From: Chrysogorgia sp. JL179-B06
Lineage: Eukaryota > Cnidaria > Anthozoa > Scleralcyonacea > Chrysogorgiidae
NCBI GenBank assembly: GCA_035772405.1
Contig: JAYKKM010000193.1
Span: 1,100,001 to 1,164,000, forward strand
Direction of reading: 5' to 3'
DNA: 64,000 bases
The notes under the pieces are model-generated. The model was given only the letters and a program-made list of their open reading frames with translations, did not search any database and was not told where the DNA came from. Every line of letters begins with the position of its first letter. The first letter of the stretch is position 1. Both the position numbers and the translations under genes were made by a program. Below, in pieces: positions 1 through 11,255 of the stretch.

Positions 1-685
1 GTCCGGCGGTTAAGCCCGAAATTTTGCCTTAATCGTTCGTTTTGTGATAAAAGCATGAAACTTGGCAAGTAGATAAAGTTACTAGTGCTGATGACTTTCT
101 GATATAGGGCCAATGCAGATTTCTTCCTGGTTGCCACAAAATCGAATTTACCTAATATCAAAGTAGCTATATAGCTATATTATAAAAAAGTGAAAATTCA
201 AAGTTCAGTTTTAGCGAATATCACCTATATCATTAGAAAGTTCGCGAAAAACTATATGAAGCGGGTTGTACGATTTTCTAAGCCTATTTGGAGTTATTAA
301 CGCTCAAAAATGTGGAAAATGCCGCAAAATGCTACAAAATTCTTGTTTTTAGTGGGTTTAGCCTTCTGTAACTCAAAATGAGCTTGGAAAATCGTACAAC
401 CAACTTGAATATAGTTTTTTCCGAACTTCATATAGTTTTTTGCGAACTTTCTAATGGTATGGGTAATATTCGCTGAAAATGAACTTTGAATTTTCACTTT
501 TTTATAATATATATACTTTGATAGGTAAATTGGAAGGAAAACTCGATTTTGTGGCAACCAGGAAGAAATATGCATTGGCCCTATATCAGAAAGTCATCAG
601 CAGTAGTAACTCTATCTACTTGCCAAGTGTAATGCTTGTATCATAAAACGCACAATTCACCCCTTAACAGCTGGACTAATAGAAA
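1..685. repeat. fold-back (long inverted repeat) element
   Basis: The first ~300 bases match the reverse complement of ~345-685 with scattered mismatches and small gaps. Examples are the shared stretches tggcaagtagata, gatgactttctgatatag and ttcctggttgccacaaaatc. The centre lies near 300-345. This is the structure of a MITE or fold-back transposon with ~300-bp arms. No transposase is encoded, and the left terminus may lie outside the window, so the family and target duplication cannot be fixed. The 92-codon minus-strand reading through it is arm sequence, not a gene. Confidence 0.75.
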
Positions 686-1097
686 AAATTACCGGCGAAA
701 CAGCAGCAGTATAACGACGTCATATGTTAGAGTCGTAGATAATATATCGATATGTTTTTGTGGTGATTGAATGCTTAGCTGTGGAAATATTACTGATGTT
801 TGAGTTAGAGTCAACTTCCTCATCTGAAACTGAGATCAGTAATGATTTTTTCATCTCTAAAATCTATGCCGACTCTAACGTGTGACGTCAAAGAGGTGAT
901 TTGACCGCGCGATAAGGTGGGACAAAATTAGTGTAATTTTTCCACTTTTACATAAAAAATAAAGCACTTTCCTTTGTCGTGATTGAAAAACCGATAACAC
1001 CATAAGATTCAGCACATCAAGAAGTAACAAAATGGGTCATAAAAACAGTGTAGAACTTGTATAATAAAAAAATTAATGTTATTTATACCGTTTTGGT
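686..1097. other. no gene seen
   Basis: AT-rich sequence without a supported coding region, RNA gene or clear repeat structure. Confidence 0.5.
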
Positions 1098-1200
1098 GGG
1101 TCCGTATAGAAAATATTTGCCATCGGTCTCACAAACGACCCTCGGTCTACGGACTCGGGCAGTTTCTGAAACCTCAGGCAGTATTTTGCTATACGGACCT
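1098..1200. repeat. short palindromic MITE-like repeat
   Basis: The stretch begins with ggtccgtatagaaaatattt and ends with agtattttgctatacggacc, which are inverted relative to each other around a CGGTC-rich core. Similar CGGTCCG palindromes recur at 9.8-10.6 kb. It is probably a non-autonomous DNA transposon; no coding capacity is seen. Confidence 0.5.
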
Positions 1201-1375
1201 CTACATAACATGATGCTACCACGGCGGTCTCAGCCGGGCGTTAACTTCGGATCAGATTTTCACATTTTTCAACAATGTCTCCAGAATTTTCATAGCTCCA
1301 AATTATTATATTCCGATAGTCAAGTCGTATTTTTTTATAAAAAAAGGTTTTTTTGTTGTCCTTTAAGTCTTAGAA

Positions 1376-1532
1376 AGCACGGTTTTAAAGTGCCCATCCG
1401 GGGTTTGGGGATTATATATATATATATATGTGATATTTGGATCCTCCTGAAAGGAATTCTAAAACACCTTGTCGTCCAGAAATGTAATCTTCATGGACTT
1501 TTTTGGCTGTTAAAGTTGGCGATTTTGACGAT
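1376..1532 (+). repeat. dispersed repeat, copy 1 (inverted partner at 4.73-4.86 kb)
   Basis: Contains 'cttgtcgtccagaaatgtaatcttcatg' type sequence (key words cttgtcgtcc, gtaatcttcatg) whose reverse complement reappears at 4733-4856, including the flanking aaagtgcc/ggcacttt ends. The pair is inverted and ~3.3 kb apart. They may be independent copies of one repeat family or the ends of a larger element; the DNA between them has no gene that decides this. Confidence 0.55.
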
Positions 1533-1857
1533 TTTTCCGGCCGCGTTAGAAAGAACCAGGAGACTAGTTGCGGGATGTGACGTCACCTGGGACGCATTAT
1601 AAACAATTATGAGAGCTTATGAGCTCGAAATGTCTATATAACAATTAGTCACCTCAGTCTCGGTGATTATTGGTGAATTTTATTTACTATCAGAGAGAAA
1701 TAACTGAAAGAAAGGAAAAATGTTTTAATTATTTTATTTGTTATTTCTGGAAGTCGCGCATCGTCATGAGCTATGCTCTTGCAAGTAGAGGCCAAAATGT
1801 GCTTAAAAAAGCGATTCTTCTGTCAGTTCAAGCAGAATTACAGAGTGGAGGACTGAG

Positions 1858-2271
1858 TTAACATAAACGAGCAACTGTTGAAAGATCCAGACGGAACTGG
1901 TTTTTGCTTGTTAGTACAAAGCCGGCTTCGACTTTTGTCCAGTTCAAAGTACCCTTGTCAATCTGCAGTTTTATCAGGTAAAGCAATGCTTTCTTCAGCA
2001 GACTTTCGTTTAATTCTCTTACCCGTTTTCAAAAGTAGATGGAGATAAAGAACCATGCAGTTTCGAGTTTATCAGCATTCTGTCTTGTATACAATTTTTG
2101 GATTGTTTCACGGCTGTCAATGTTTTTTTCTGAACCGTACCACTGAGCTACTTTTCCTGCACTGACAAGTTGCTTGAGGTAGGAACTTAGTGTTTTATTA
2201 GACTCTGCCGTCTTTTTTCTGGCAGAGACGTAAAATATTGAAAGGCATTTGTTCATCTCTTCAACATCCAT
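1858..2271 (-). pseudogene. Crypton-type / DUF3504 tyrosine-recombinase-like fragment
   Basis: Reads on the minus strand from an ATG at 2271. The first ~80 residues contain MNKCLSIFYVSARKK, ETIQKLY and AWFFISIYF, which match the conserved N-terminal half of the Crypton-derived DUF3504 family (domain of KIAA1958, QRICH1 and ZMYM-type proteins). An in-frame TGA follows SIYF, where the family usually has a Gly of a Y-F-G-[KR]-R motif. The same frame then runs on through KRVRELNE and LTSKNQ to a TAA at 1858-1860, again following the family pattern. The catalytic part of the recombinase is absent. I read it as a truncated, nonsense-mutated transposon copy. Family assignment is from recall and moderately sure. 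Confidence 0.6.
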
Positions 2272-3810
2272 GCTATAAAGCTTTCAAATGTTGTCTTAAA
2301 TGCAGTATGTTGTTCAAACTATTCTGTTAAATAAAGATTTTTTTCGCAAATAAACTGGTTTTGATCGTATCACCTGCAGCAAGAGTTTAGCTATGAGATT
2401 AGGAAATTCTTATGTGTTACTTATCTCGAAAAAGTTTAACCTTATAATATTTAGTTGCTTCTTTAATTTGTTTTTGAATGGTATTTTCTTTAATTTTATT
2501 AACTTTTTCGTACGTAATATCGATAAATCGAGAAGCCGCCATTTCTAAATCGCTGAAATTGTTATAGTCACCTCGAGGTGACTATAACAAAAATAGGCCA
2601 ATCACGGCACGAGAAACATACTCACCTGTAAATTTCTACTATTAATTAGTTTATTTATTTATTTATTTATTTACTTCGTTTCGCCACAAATAATGTGATT
2701 AAGATTAATATAAGAATAAGTTATTTGCTAAGGTTATATTCTAAGTATAGTACATGTGGCAGGGTGGCCGCAACAGCAATCGCCAATAACTGCGGTCCCG
2801 AAGTGAGTTGGATGAAAAAGTAATTAATAAATTAGGTCCGCGCGTTGTGCGGGACGCACTTTCCTGTGAGCTCTCGTGCGGAAGTAATTTTATTAAGAGC
2901 TCAAAAGACAAAGGAATCCCGCGCCGCGCGCAAAATTCCAAAAATTGTTAGCTACAGCAACAGGTCGCACTCGTGAGACTACGCGCTGTGTTTCACCTGG
3001 TGCAGATGGATTAGTTGATGCAAGTTGATAGTTAACGAGGGCAAAATCCGAGTCAACTATCGCCACATATACAAATTGAAAGCGAATAATATAATTGTTT
3101 TAATTGAAATTTATATTCGTTATTACATCAAAATTATTTCGAAAAATGAGACATAAGCATTGTTTTGTTTCCGAAAAACTCGGCCCTATCACGTTACTTG
3201 CCGCTATTCGATATCTATCGATAATTAGATATAGCGAGTAGCGTAGCCAATCAGATTGCAGCATTTGCATTAGACTATACTAGTAAGTTTCTACTTATAG
3301 GGATTTTATGACAGAAACACGAGGTATAGACGCCAGAATCTCTTATTTTTTCATCGAAATATTGTTGGATTCGATCGAAACTTCATCGAAGTATATTTTA
3401 CAATGTCTCCTCTAATGCAGATTAGGTCGAAGACGACGTACAGTAAAGATGTCTTCCAGTGCCACCATCACTTGCGGCTAAAGAAAGGAATCTAGTCCGG
3501 ACTGTGATTGGTCAAGACTGCCATCGGATCTGATCGGAAAAAGCGTGGTCGGAATCGATATTCTTTGCAACCAAGTTCGGATAGTGTGAATTTCGATACA
3601 ATTTGTTTCACGCTTTTTGTGGGCTCTGTTTTAAAGTTCAGTCTATTTTTAAAGTTCGAGAGTTGAACGTAGAACGTGGTAAAAAAAGTAGAACGCTGTG
3701 TAGGCAGTGTTTTGGATATATAGCAAAGCGAAAAGGTGGCAACAAGTAGATTTATAGATCCAATATAAATACTGATTTACAGCCAGTATAGTTGCTTTGC
3801 TCATCTTCTT
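2272..3810. other. non-coding; perfect 28-bp palindrome and dispersed repeats
   Basis: No supported gene. 2561-2588 is a perfect 28-bp palindrome centred on CTCGAG. 2733-2792 is the inverse of 24962-25015 (both contain tagtacatgtggcagggtgg or its complement), so it belongs to a dispersed repeat family. 2643-2674 is an ATTT microsatellite. Confidence 0.6.
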
Positions 3811-3868
3811 TGGTGGCGCAGTGGTTTACGTTAGACGTCCTGAAGGTGCCGGGTTCGAATACCAAGCT
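3811..3868 (+). repeat. tRNA-like SINE head
   Basis: TGGCGCAGTGG resembles a Pol III A box and GGGTTCGAATACC fits a B box about 30 bases further on, the spacing found in tRNA-derived SINEs. The flanks do not pair as an acceptor stem, so it is not a working tRNA gene. It is followed by a degenerate GGTTAGGGTTAG stretch (3886-3950). Confidence 0.55.
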
Positions 3869-4013
3869 TGTATGTTTTAGAGTTAGGGTTAGTTTTTCTT
3901 AGGGTTAGGGATAGTGTTTTGGTTAGGTTTAGGATTAATGTTCAATTAGGTTTGTGGAAGATTTGGTTTCGTGCATACGTTTGGTAGATGGAAACGAGTG
4001 CTGATCATGACAA

Positions 4014-4205
4014 ATGGGAATGAATGACTTTATTTCTGTGTCAATGTGTTTATTAGGGGATCGTTTTCGAGAACATCTTAGCACAGTCAAACGAAACCTT
4101 AGTGACTACCCTGTCGCTCAGCATTTTAATTCAGCACGCCATTCCATAGGTGACATTGTCCATCACCATCCTCAAAAATGTTTCGATGATAACGGACGTA
4201 AATAA
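4014..4205 (+). pseudogene. GIY-YIG endonuclease fragment of a Penelope-like element
   Basis: The reading contains LGDRFREHLSTVKRN followed by PVAQHFNSARHS, the conserved C-terminal half of the GIY-YIG domain in endonuclease-bearing Penelope elements (pattern L-x-x-R-F-x-E-H ... V-A-x-H-F). The GIY and YIG motifs that should precede it are missing, so it is a short remnant. The ATG at 4014 is not a meaningful start. Confidence 0.6.
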
Positions 4206-4392
4206 TGTGAGCGCAGGTTTATTTTCAATTTAACACTCTACACCCATATGTGATTAACGTCGATTTCAATTCATATGATAATTTTATACATTTCGTCACC
4301 TTTTGATATTTATATATGCCGCTTTCTTATGCTAATACATTCTAGAAACCTCTATTTTTATTTTTAACATCATTACGTCATCCACACTATAT

Positions 4393-4502
4393 TTAACAAT
4401 TATTCACCGAAGGCGAGGTGAATATCGGTGAATAAAAACCGAGACGAAGTCGAGGTTTTTATTCACCGATATTCACTGAGCCTGAGGTGAATAATTGTTT
4501 TA
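4393..4502. repeat. palindromic MITE (CACCGAAGGCGAGGTG type)
   Basis: acaattattcaccg...gaggtgaatatcggtgaata at the left is mirrored by tattcaccgatattcac...gaggtgaataattgtt at the right, with a short GACGAAGTC centre. It is a near-perfect hairpin of ~110 bp. Related half-sites lie at ~1645-1680 and ~4620-4690. Confidence 0.7.
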
Positions 4503-4732
4503 GTATAAATACACATTTTCCCACTCTTAGGAACAGCATTTCCTTCAAAAATACTAGTTTCCTGACCTTTTTTCTCCTGTCACTTTGACAAATCGGCTGG
4601 CGGCCATCTTGAAAAAACGCTGGAGGTGATTATCGAGAAATAATCCGAGGTGGCTCGACCAATCAGCGCACGCAATTTCTATAATCACCCCACGTATTTA
4701 TACTAAATATATATATAGCGCCATAGTGGAAA

Positions 4733-4856
4733 ATCGCCAACTTTATCAGCGAAAAAGTGCATGAAGATTACATTTTCGGACGACAAGATACCTTACAACT
4801 CTTCTCATAAGAATCTAAAGATCAAACCCCTGATAGGCACTTTAACAGAAAAGTAA
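4733..4856 (-). repeat. dispersed repeat, copy 2 (inverse of 1.38-1.53 kb)
   Basis: Reverse-complement counterpart of 1376-1532; both contain the catgaagattac and acgacaag words. No coding potential. Confidence 0.55.
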
Positions 4857-5206
4857 AATAATTTATGACTTAAATATATTAGCTCACCTGATGTTTGATA
4901 TAAGATAAATATATGTTCCATAAAAGTGTTACAAGACTGACATAAACAACACGATAATGAGATGGAATTATGTAGAAATTAAGAGCTTGTGCTGCAGGCC
5001 AAACAGCTAAATCCATCTAAAATAGGAAGAAAAAGACTTTGATTACGTCAACGACAACACGGGCGGTTTCAACAGCATCGTATGAACAGTTGATCAAGAC
5101 CAATGATTTTGACGGCTCGATCTTTCAGTCTCTGTAGTTGACATAGTTACGAGACCAATGTAAACTGGGTAAGAGTTAATAGATAATTACTAATTACCAA
5201 GACACC
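4857..5206. other. no gene seen
   Basis: Ordinary AT-rich sequence with no coding or structural feature that I can support. Confidence 0.5.
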
Positions 5207-5404
5207 AACGGCATTATTGAATATATTGCATTATTGAATATATTGCATTGAATATATTGCATCCAGCTACGTCCTTGCGTAGCCCAAAGATAGCTGCAAT
5301 ATATTCAATAATGCCGTTGGTCCGTATTGCATTGAATGAATATACTGCAGCCAGCTAAGGGCGTAGCCCAAAGATGGCTGCAATATATTCAATAATGCCG
5401 TTGG
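5207..5404. repeat. nested inverted/direct repeat (MITE-like)
   Basis: caacggcattattgaatata opens the block. Its reverse complement tatattcaataatgccgttg appears twice (about 5300 and 5385). Between them are two copies of a CAGCTA...GCGTAGCCCAAAGAT unit. It looks like a short palindromic transposon that was partly duplicated in tandem. Confidence 0.65.
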
Positions 5405-5515
5405 AAGAGTAGGCGAACTTGTAGTAATAATTAATCTTGCACAGCTGTTTCAGCTGAAAGAGTCAACCTGTATAAATAAAGATTATTATTATTGTTATTA
5501 TTATTATTATTTTGT
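5405..5515 (+). repeat. 3' tail of a LINE
   Basis: A stretch ending in TGTATAAATAAAGATTATTATTATTGTTATT is the usual 3' end of L2/CR1-type LINE copies (short AATAAA-like segment followed by a simple-repeat tail). No ORF is left; the copy is severely 5'-truncated. Confidence 0.55.
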
Positions 5516-5559
5516 CATATAATCACAGTGTAAATAGACACCGGAAACTCCTCCGTCGG

Positions 5560-6411
5560 GTAGCAACCAGCTGCCTTAGATCGTGACGGTTCTTCTGAGG
5601 ATTCGGGCTGATCCCAGTAACACTGTCTTCTGAATCATATCCACTCCTATCGACACATTTATGTTTTTCAAATGCCCCTACCCAATCGCCAGGTCCATGT
5701 ACTTGTTTACCTTTTCTTGCTCCTTCTCCACCACCCTACTATCTCCTGGGCATGCCACGTCTATTAATTGGCAGCTTCGATCCTTCTTTCGTATGACCAC
5801 AATATCAGGTCGATTATGATCAATCCTTTTGTCGGTTTGAATAGAGAAGTCCCACAAGATCTTAATGTCATCACTTTCCATCACTTTCTCTGGATCGTGT
5901 TCATACCATTTCTCTTCATGTTCTAATCCGTACTGTTTGCATATGTCCCAATGCAGGGCTTTTGCGACTCCGTCATGTCTGTGTTTGTACTGTATTTGTA
6001 CTCTGTTTGTGCCAGCTTGGAGCATTCACTCAACAGATGGTTAGCTGTTTCGTCTTTCCTTGCACACCAGCGACACAGCGAGTTTCACTGACTCTGTGCA
6101 GCCATCAACAACCCTTCTGTCTCTTTCTTCAGCTGACCCTTGTCCAACTTTCCAACTTTCCAACCATGTCCAACTTTCTTCACTGGCTACCTTCTCCGTT
6201 TGTCTCAGGAATTGCCCATGCAACTCTTTTGCCTTCAATTCTTCCACTTTCCTTCTTCCTCCGCTCCTTGTGCTTTCGAGGACACTCTTCCGTGGTACTG
6301 TAGTTCTCCCTTGAGCCGCTGCTTTCAATATCCTTTCCCGACTCTCATCAACATACTTTGCGAGTCCTACCTTTGCCTCTTCCGCACAGTCTACAGATTG
6401 TACGAGAGACG
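5560..6411 (-). pseudogene. restriction-endonuclease LINE, 3' part (zinc knuckle + endonuclease)
   Basis: Minus-strand continuation of the LINE at 7489-9480. In order: a helical stretch containing KYVDESRERILKAAAQG, a zinc knuckle of the type C-x2-C-x8-H-x4-C (CRWC...NHLLSEC, about 6000-6075), then RRHD/YRHDGVAK, and RPDIVVIRKK...CQLIDVACPGD (about 5700-5800). The last resembles the PD-(D/E)XK restriction-like endonuclease at the C terminus of R2-superclade LINEs. The zinc knuckle and the endonuclease lie in different frames and an in-frame stop precedes the knuckle, so the copy is dead. The family is inferred from domain order. Confidence 0.65.
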
Positions 6412-7488
6412 GTGATGAGGAATTAGAAATGTACGCAGATGATACGACTTTAACTTGTATTGGCGAAACTGTTGATCAAGTGGTTCTAAAAATGAACGAG
6501 ACATTAAAGTACGTGAATGATTGGTGTCAAAGAAATGGAATGACGGTTCATCCAGCAAAAACGGAGGCCATGCTCCTCAACAGAGAAACCTTTTTAGGTC
6601 CTTTACCACCAGTGTGGCTAAATGGAAGCTTGGTGAAGTGGATAAATAAAATAAAATATTTGGGAATGACTTTGGATAACAAGCTAAAGTGGAAATAACA
6701 TACAGAAGTCAAACTTTCCTTCGCTAGGAAGTTAAGTCTATTAAAGTCCATGGATTTTCTTCCAAAATATATGCTGGAAGATTTTTACTGGAAAGTGATT
6801 TTCCCTGCTGTAACGTATTGTATCCTTGTTTGGGGAAACTGTAGCAAAACACAAATTAATATATTGGAAAGAATGCACGCGAGAGCTGCACGCATAATCT
6901 ATAGGTTAGACTGGGATTTACCCAGCCATGATGTGATGCTGAAAACTGAGTGGAAGACACTAAATAGTACATACAAACAAAGGTTATTGAGTACATTCCA
7001 TAAATGTTGTAACGGTGATGCACCAGACCAACTTTGTCAGAACATCATAACAACGAAAAATAGCAACCTGAGAGGAGTGGAAAAGATGGTTATCCCAAGA
7101 CCAGAAACTAACATCCTACATAGATCAGTGACGTTTAGGGGAGCAGCGTTGTGGAACAAGCTGCCATGCAGACAGTATCAGAAACGAGAAACGTCATTCC
7201 GTTTTTAAAGCATTAATAAGACAATATGATCTGGAAACAGAAGATTTTAAAATATATTCAAATAATAAGTACGATAATTATACATATTTTTTAAATCATA
7301 TTATTATATCTGTTATATACTTATATCTTTTACTGTAAAATTTATTTTTTTTATATAATACTTTAATATTTTCATTTTATTGCAAATTTTATACCTGTAA
7401 ATAACTTTTAAGTAAACACACGACCACATCAGCAATGTGCTGCATATAAACTTAAATCGTGTTTAAATAAATGCTATTGATTGATTGA
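6412..7488 (+). pseudogene. 5'-truncated CR1/L2-like LINE inserted in the minus-strand LINE
   Basis: Begins exactly at the RT active site (MYADDTTLTCIGE, with YADD) and continues through VKWINKIKYLGMTLD, the thumb region and the typical ending FRGAALWNKLP. It is broken by a TAA at 6697-6699 just after KWK, then resumes in another register from 6750 to 7208. AT-rich 3' UTR to 7480, ending in a TTGA/TGAT simple-repeat tail. It lies between two parts of the older LINE whose coding sequence resumes on either side, so it inserted later. RT fingers, palm motifs A-B and any ORF1/endonuclease are missing through 5' truncation. Confidence 0.75.
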
Positions 7489-9480
7489 TTGTCTTCCACG
7501 GATATAAGTCCGCGTCCTCCCATCTCTGGGATGGAGCGCTCCATACATATTAAGAAACTTCCTTGTTCTTCGGTCAAGTACCCTTACCTCTTCCTTGGTC
7601 CAGTCGATAAATCCTGCCGAATATCTCAGCAGTGATACCGCCCAGGTATTAATTCCTACAATGAGGTTTCCTCCATTAAGCTTTGATCGCAATAGTTTCC
7701 TTACCCTACGGATATATTCTTTTGATAAATTTTCTTTCATTTCCTTGCACATAACTTGATCTGTTTCAAGGATACCAAGATATTTGTAGCTTGACCATTC
7801 TTGGAGTGTTTTGATCTCTTTGCCATCTGGCATACTTATTCCGTGAGAACTCGTAATTTTGTCTCTTTTCACGACAAGCTTAATGGCACATTTATCTACA
7901 CCGAAATCCATTCCAATATCGGTACTAAACACTCTGACAGTATTAACCAGTGACTCTAATCCCCTTTCCGACTTTGCAAATAACTTAAGGTCATCCATGA
8001 AGAGCAGGTGGTTGATTTTTTCTCCGTTCAAATCGTATCCAAGCTTAGATTTTCTAAGAATCAGACTGATCGGTATCAGTGAGGTGACGAACAGTAAGGG
8101 TGCATGATAATGCATCTCCTTGAAAGATGCCTCTGTTGATCTTAACTTCTCCTATCGTTGTGGAGCCCGATGAGAGCTCGGTTCTCCAGCTCTTCATGCT
8201 GACAACTCGCAGCTTCTTAATATTCTCAGCAATTCCAAACAGGTCAAGGTATTCTTCAATTCATGTATGCGGTAGCAAATCATATGCTTTTTGGTAATCT
8301 ATCCAATCCATGGTTAGGTTCTTATGGTTGGCGCGAGCGTTCCTCAGTATCATCTTATCGATGAACAGAAGGTCATGTGTTCCTCTAGATTGCTTCCTAT
8401 CACCCTTTTGTTCTTCTGGTAACAACTCATGTTCAAGCAGAAACCCATACATTTCTTCAGATATTATTCCTGTCAGCAGTTTCCACATAAGTGGTAGGCA
8501 CGTTATTGGTCTATAATTGCTTGCGCCATTGCCCTTGTTACGGTCTTTCATTATGAGAACAGTCCTGCCTTTGGTCATCCATCTGCAGGTACTCCTCCAT
8601 CTCCCATGCACATGTTTAACTGCTGTACCAGCCTTTTATGGCTACATGAGAGATTCTTTATCCAAAACCCTTGAACTAAGTCGCGTCCGGGAGCTTTCCA
8701 GTTAGGCATCTTCTTGGTGATTGTTCTTAATTTATCAAGACTAATCAAGAGATCTTCCTGTCTATTCACTTGTACTTCTTGTCTGATCTTTTCTAGCCAC
8801 TTCGCATCTTTTTTGTGTTCACTAGCATTGCTCCAGATATTGCCCCAGAACTCTCTAGCCTCTTCATGGTCTGGAGGTATCTGCTCGTTATCTTCTATGT
8901 CCAATTCTGTATAGAATTTGCCTTGATCACTGTTGAATAACTTGTTCTGTCTGTATACTGTTCGATCCTGTTCGTATACCTCTTGACTTTATTGGCCTTG
9001 ACACTAATTCGTTGCTTCAGCTCTTCGCATACCACCTTATAGGCCCTTTAGCCTTGAGTTTATACTTTCGTTCCAACTCATCCATTACTCTTGTCCTCAG
9101 CGTTCTTCCTATAGTGTTAGAAGCTCAACTCTACTTAAATCCTTTCTGAGTTTCTGGACTTGCCCTTCAAGTCTTCTTTTCCACATTGGCTCTTTCCTGT
9201 CATACTTTTTACCAATTTGTACACCCAATCTCTCCGTTATCACAACCGAGGCTGCATACACGCAGTAAATCGTTAGTTTCCGTGATGTCGTTTGTTGGCA
9301 TCTTGGTCATAATGGCATTAACTTCTCTCGTCTCCTTCAACAACTTATGTCTTGGAATGGCCTTTAGCGATGGTAATCTCCTCCTTACAGGATCTCGTAT
9401 TATTTCCTGTATCCTCTTTATACCACTAGTAATTCGTCTTCAGAGAACACTCCTTCCGTGGCTGTAATTATTATTATGAT
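7489..9480 (-). pseudogene. restriction-endonuclease LINE, 5' part with reverse transcriptase
   Basis: Read on the minus strand from ~9470: an N-terminal region with RITSGIKRIQEIIRDPVRRR and PMWKRRLEGQVQKLRKDLS, then the linker with PPDHEEAREFWGNIW and MPNWKAPGRDLVQGFWIKN. Reverse transcriptase follows with NYRPITCLPLMWKLL, the RT box HLLFMDDLKLFAKS (FMDD in place of YADD/FADD) and WAVSLLRYSAGFIDWTKEEV. The reading needs at least four frame changes and has stops, so it is a pseudogene. The 3' domains continue at 6411-5560 beyond the inserted LINE. Reaction when intact: target-primed reverse transcription of its own RNA. Confidence 0.7.
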
Positions 9481-9824
9481 TATGCAAGCCGTGTAAATAA
9501 AGTAAAGCCGTGTAATTTTCTCGTTGACAAGGAGAAATATGTTTTTTTAATAATAATAATGATACGCAATACGCATTAATAGATATTACAAAAGCTTCCA
9601 CATTCGTGGATATACATTATCAGGCTTAAAGTTCAGAGGGTTATGCCCACTGGCTAGAGCTGGCCGTTTACTTTTTTATTGAAGTATGATGATGATGATG
9701 ATGATGCCTGCAATATTTTTAATATTGCAGTCTTCTTGCAGTACAATATTACAACCAGGCTGAAATCGTTGATATAATGCAGAGAGAAAACAATGGGATT
9801 TGATGAGGGTCAGTAATTATTTAC
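9481..9824. other. no gene; GAT microsatellite
   Basis: Non-coding. 9689-9706 is a (GAT)n run, followed by repeated 'gcaatatt/aatattgc' words at 9708-9770. Nothing else can be supported. Confidence 0.5.
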
Positions 9825-9985
9825 TACTTATTGACCGAGCGTGAGGTCTGTACTAGTGAAATATCGGACCGACGTTTTTAGTACGGACCGAGCGAGCGCA
9901 GCGAGCCGAGGTCTGTGCAGAAAACGGAGGTCCGATATTTCACTAGTACAGACCGAACAAGCGAGATCAATAAGTAGTTTATTAT
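9825..9985. repeat. palindromic MITE (GGTCCGATATTTCACTAGTACAGACC type)
   Basis: ggtctgtactagtgaaatat at 9844 is mirrored by atatttcactagtacagacc ending at ~9956; the outer bases (acttattga / tcaataagt) also pair. The centre is GACCGAGCGAGCGCAGCGAGCC. The whole forms a hairpin of ~150 bp. It ends beside ttattatatgacc; a second palindrome with the same outer tcatataataata ends lies at 10.47-10.56 kb, so both may be the termini of one ~740-bp element. Confidence 0.7.
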
Positions 9986-10467
9986 ATGACCACAAATGTT
10001 GTGAACGTTCTGTGAAAACTCTACAGTGTTAGGCTCGTATTCGCCACCATTTTTCTTGCGAACTAAACCAAAATGGCAGATGTTTTCCAATTTTTAAAGT
10101 ACTCTCCGTTTCGCTAGATTCCTAAAATGTCTACCTCGAATAGCATTTTTCATTTGCTTTTGTTTGACATATTGTTCAAGGTTGTGCGTTAAGTATAATT
10201 GAAAAACCCACCTGAAATTCTACATTACCTGCGAGAAGTAAATGTTATATTATCACGAACAATGTTACGAACGTTTTGGACATTTTAAAAAGTTTCACAT
10301 AACGTGGAAACCTGAGCTATACATCAAATGAAAGCTTATAAAATTTCTAACAACATACCTGCACGATATATTTCAACAATGAGTAGTTCTGAAATTATTA
10401 TCCATCTTGTTGCGTATAATGACATGACTTTCATTTTGTTTATAAAATTTTCACTGTCAGCAACTGT

Positions 10468-10562
10468 TAGCGGTCCGGAACGGCAGATTCGGGACCGCTC
10501 AGGAACCAATCAAATTGCCGGATTTCACGTTCCGGACCGCTCGCGAAAATAGTCATATAATA
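10468..10562. repeat. palindromic repeat, GGTCCGGAACG type
   Basis: gcggtccggaacggcag at the left pairs with the reverse complement cgttccggaccgctcgcg at the right. It is followed by tcatataataatacgac, which mirrors ttattatatgacc at 9977-9990. Probably the right terminus of the element that begins at ~9.82 kb. Confidence 0.5.
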
Positions 10563-11041
10563 ATACGACTTATTACACGATTGAGTCGGTTTTCTTTGAT
10601 GTATACCGCGGGCTTTATCTCCTTCTCAAGCTTTATCTCTTACATAATCGGGCCGATCATGGTTCAATAAATACTGTCAACAACATAATAATACTAATCT
10701 TTATTCAGGATGCTATACATCACTATACAGTGTTTTTTAGAAGGGTCCTGCAGATAAAAAATACTCATAATACAAAAGTCAGATAATATTAGAATATATA
10801 AAAATACCAATCCACAAAAACTACAGAGGAAATGAGCAAGCTAATTTGTTCCCCGAAGGTCCTTAGTTTCCAGTCCTTACTAGCTGCATTTGCCCCAATG
10901 TCCGCGTAATGAAACAATTGGTAAAATATAACTATTGGAAAACAATAGTCTAGTGTGATGGGGTAGATAGGTTTTAACATGCTTGAAGTAAACACTCTTA
11001 CTGTAAAGAAATATAGAAATTATAATGATTGGCGTTTACTC
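10563..11041. other. no gene seen
   Basis: AT-rich non-coding sequence; nothing supportable. Confidence 0.5.
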
Positions 11042-11204
11042 CATAGACCTCTTTCATAATGGCACCTAAATTAAATATTCTTTTATATTCATTTAAATTA
11101 GCCTTTCTGATCTATAATCTTTGCTTTGTAACGAGGCCAGAATGGTAATTTACATGCATATAAAATAATATTTAGACTGGCCGCCATTATGAAAGAGGTC
11201 TATA
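11042..11204. repeat. short inverted-repeat element
   Basis: catagacctctttcataatg (11042) has its reverse complement cattatgaaagaggtctat at 11185-11203. The arms are ~25 bp with a ~115-bp AT-rich centre, consistent with a small MITE. Confidence 0.65.
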
Positions 11205-11255
11205 TCTCACGACACTGACTCACTTCGATCTTGATATATAAGATTCATTTATTCA

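Noticed and set aside
1057..1602. 181-codon plus-strand ORF
   Set aside because: It runs through a palindromic repeat and a dispersed repeat, begins at a non-ATG codon and shows no domain.
6041..6415. Four overlapping ORFs of 84-113 codons on both strands
   Set aside because: They are shadows of the minus-strand LINE 3' region; only the frames giving the zinc knuckle and endonuclease motifs fit a protein family.
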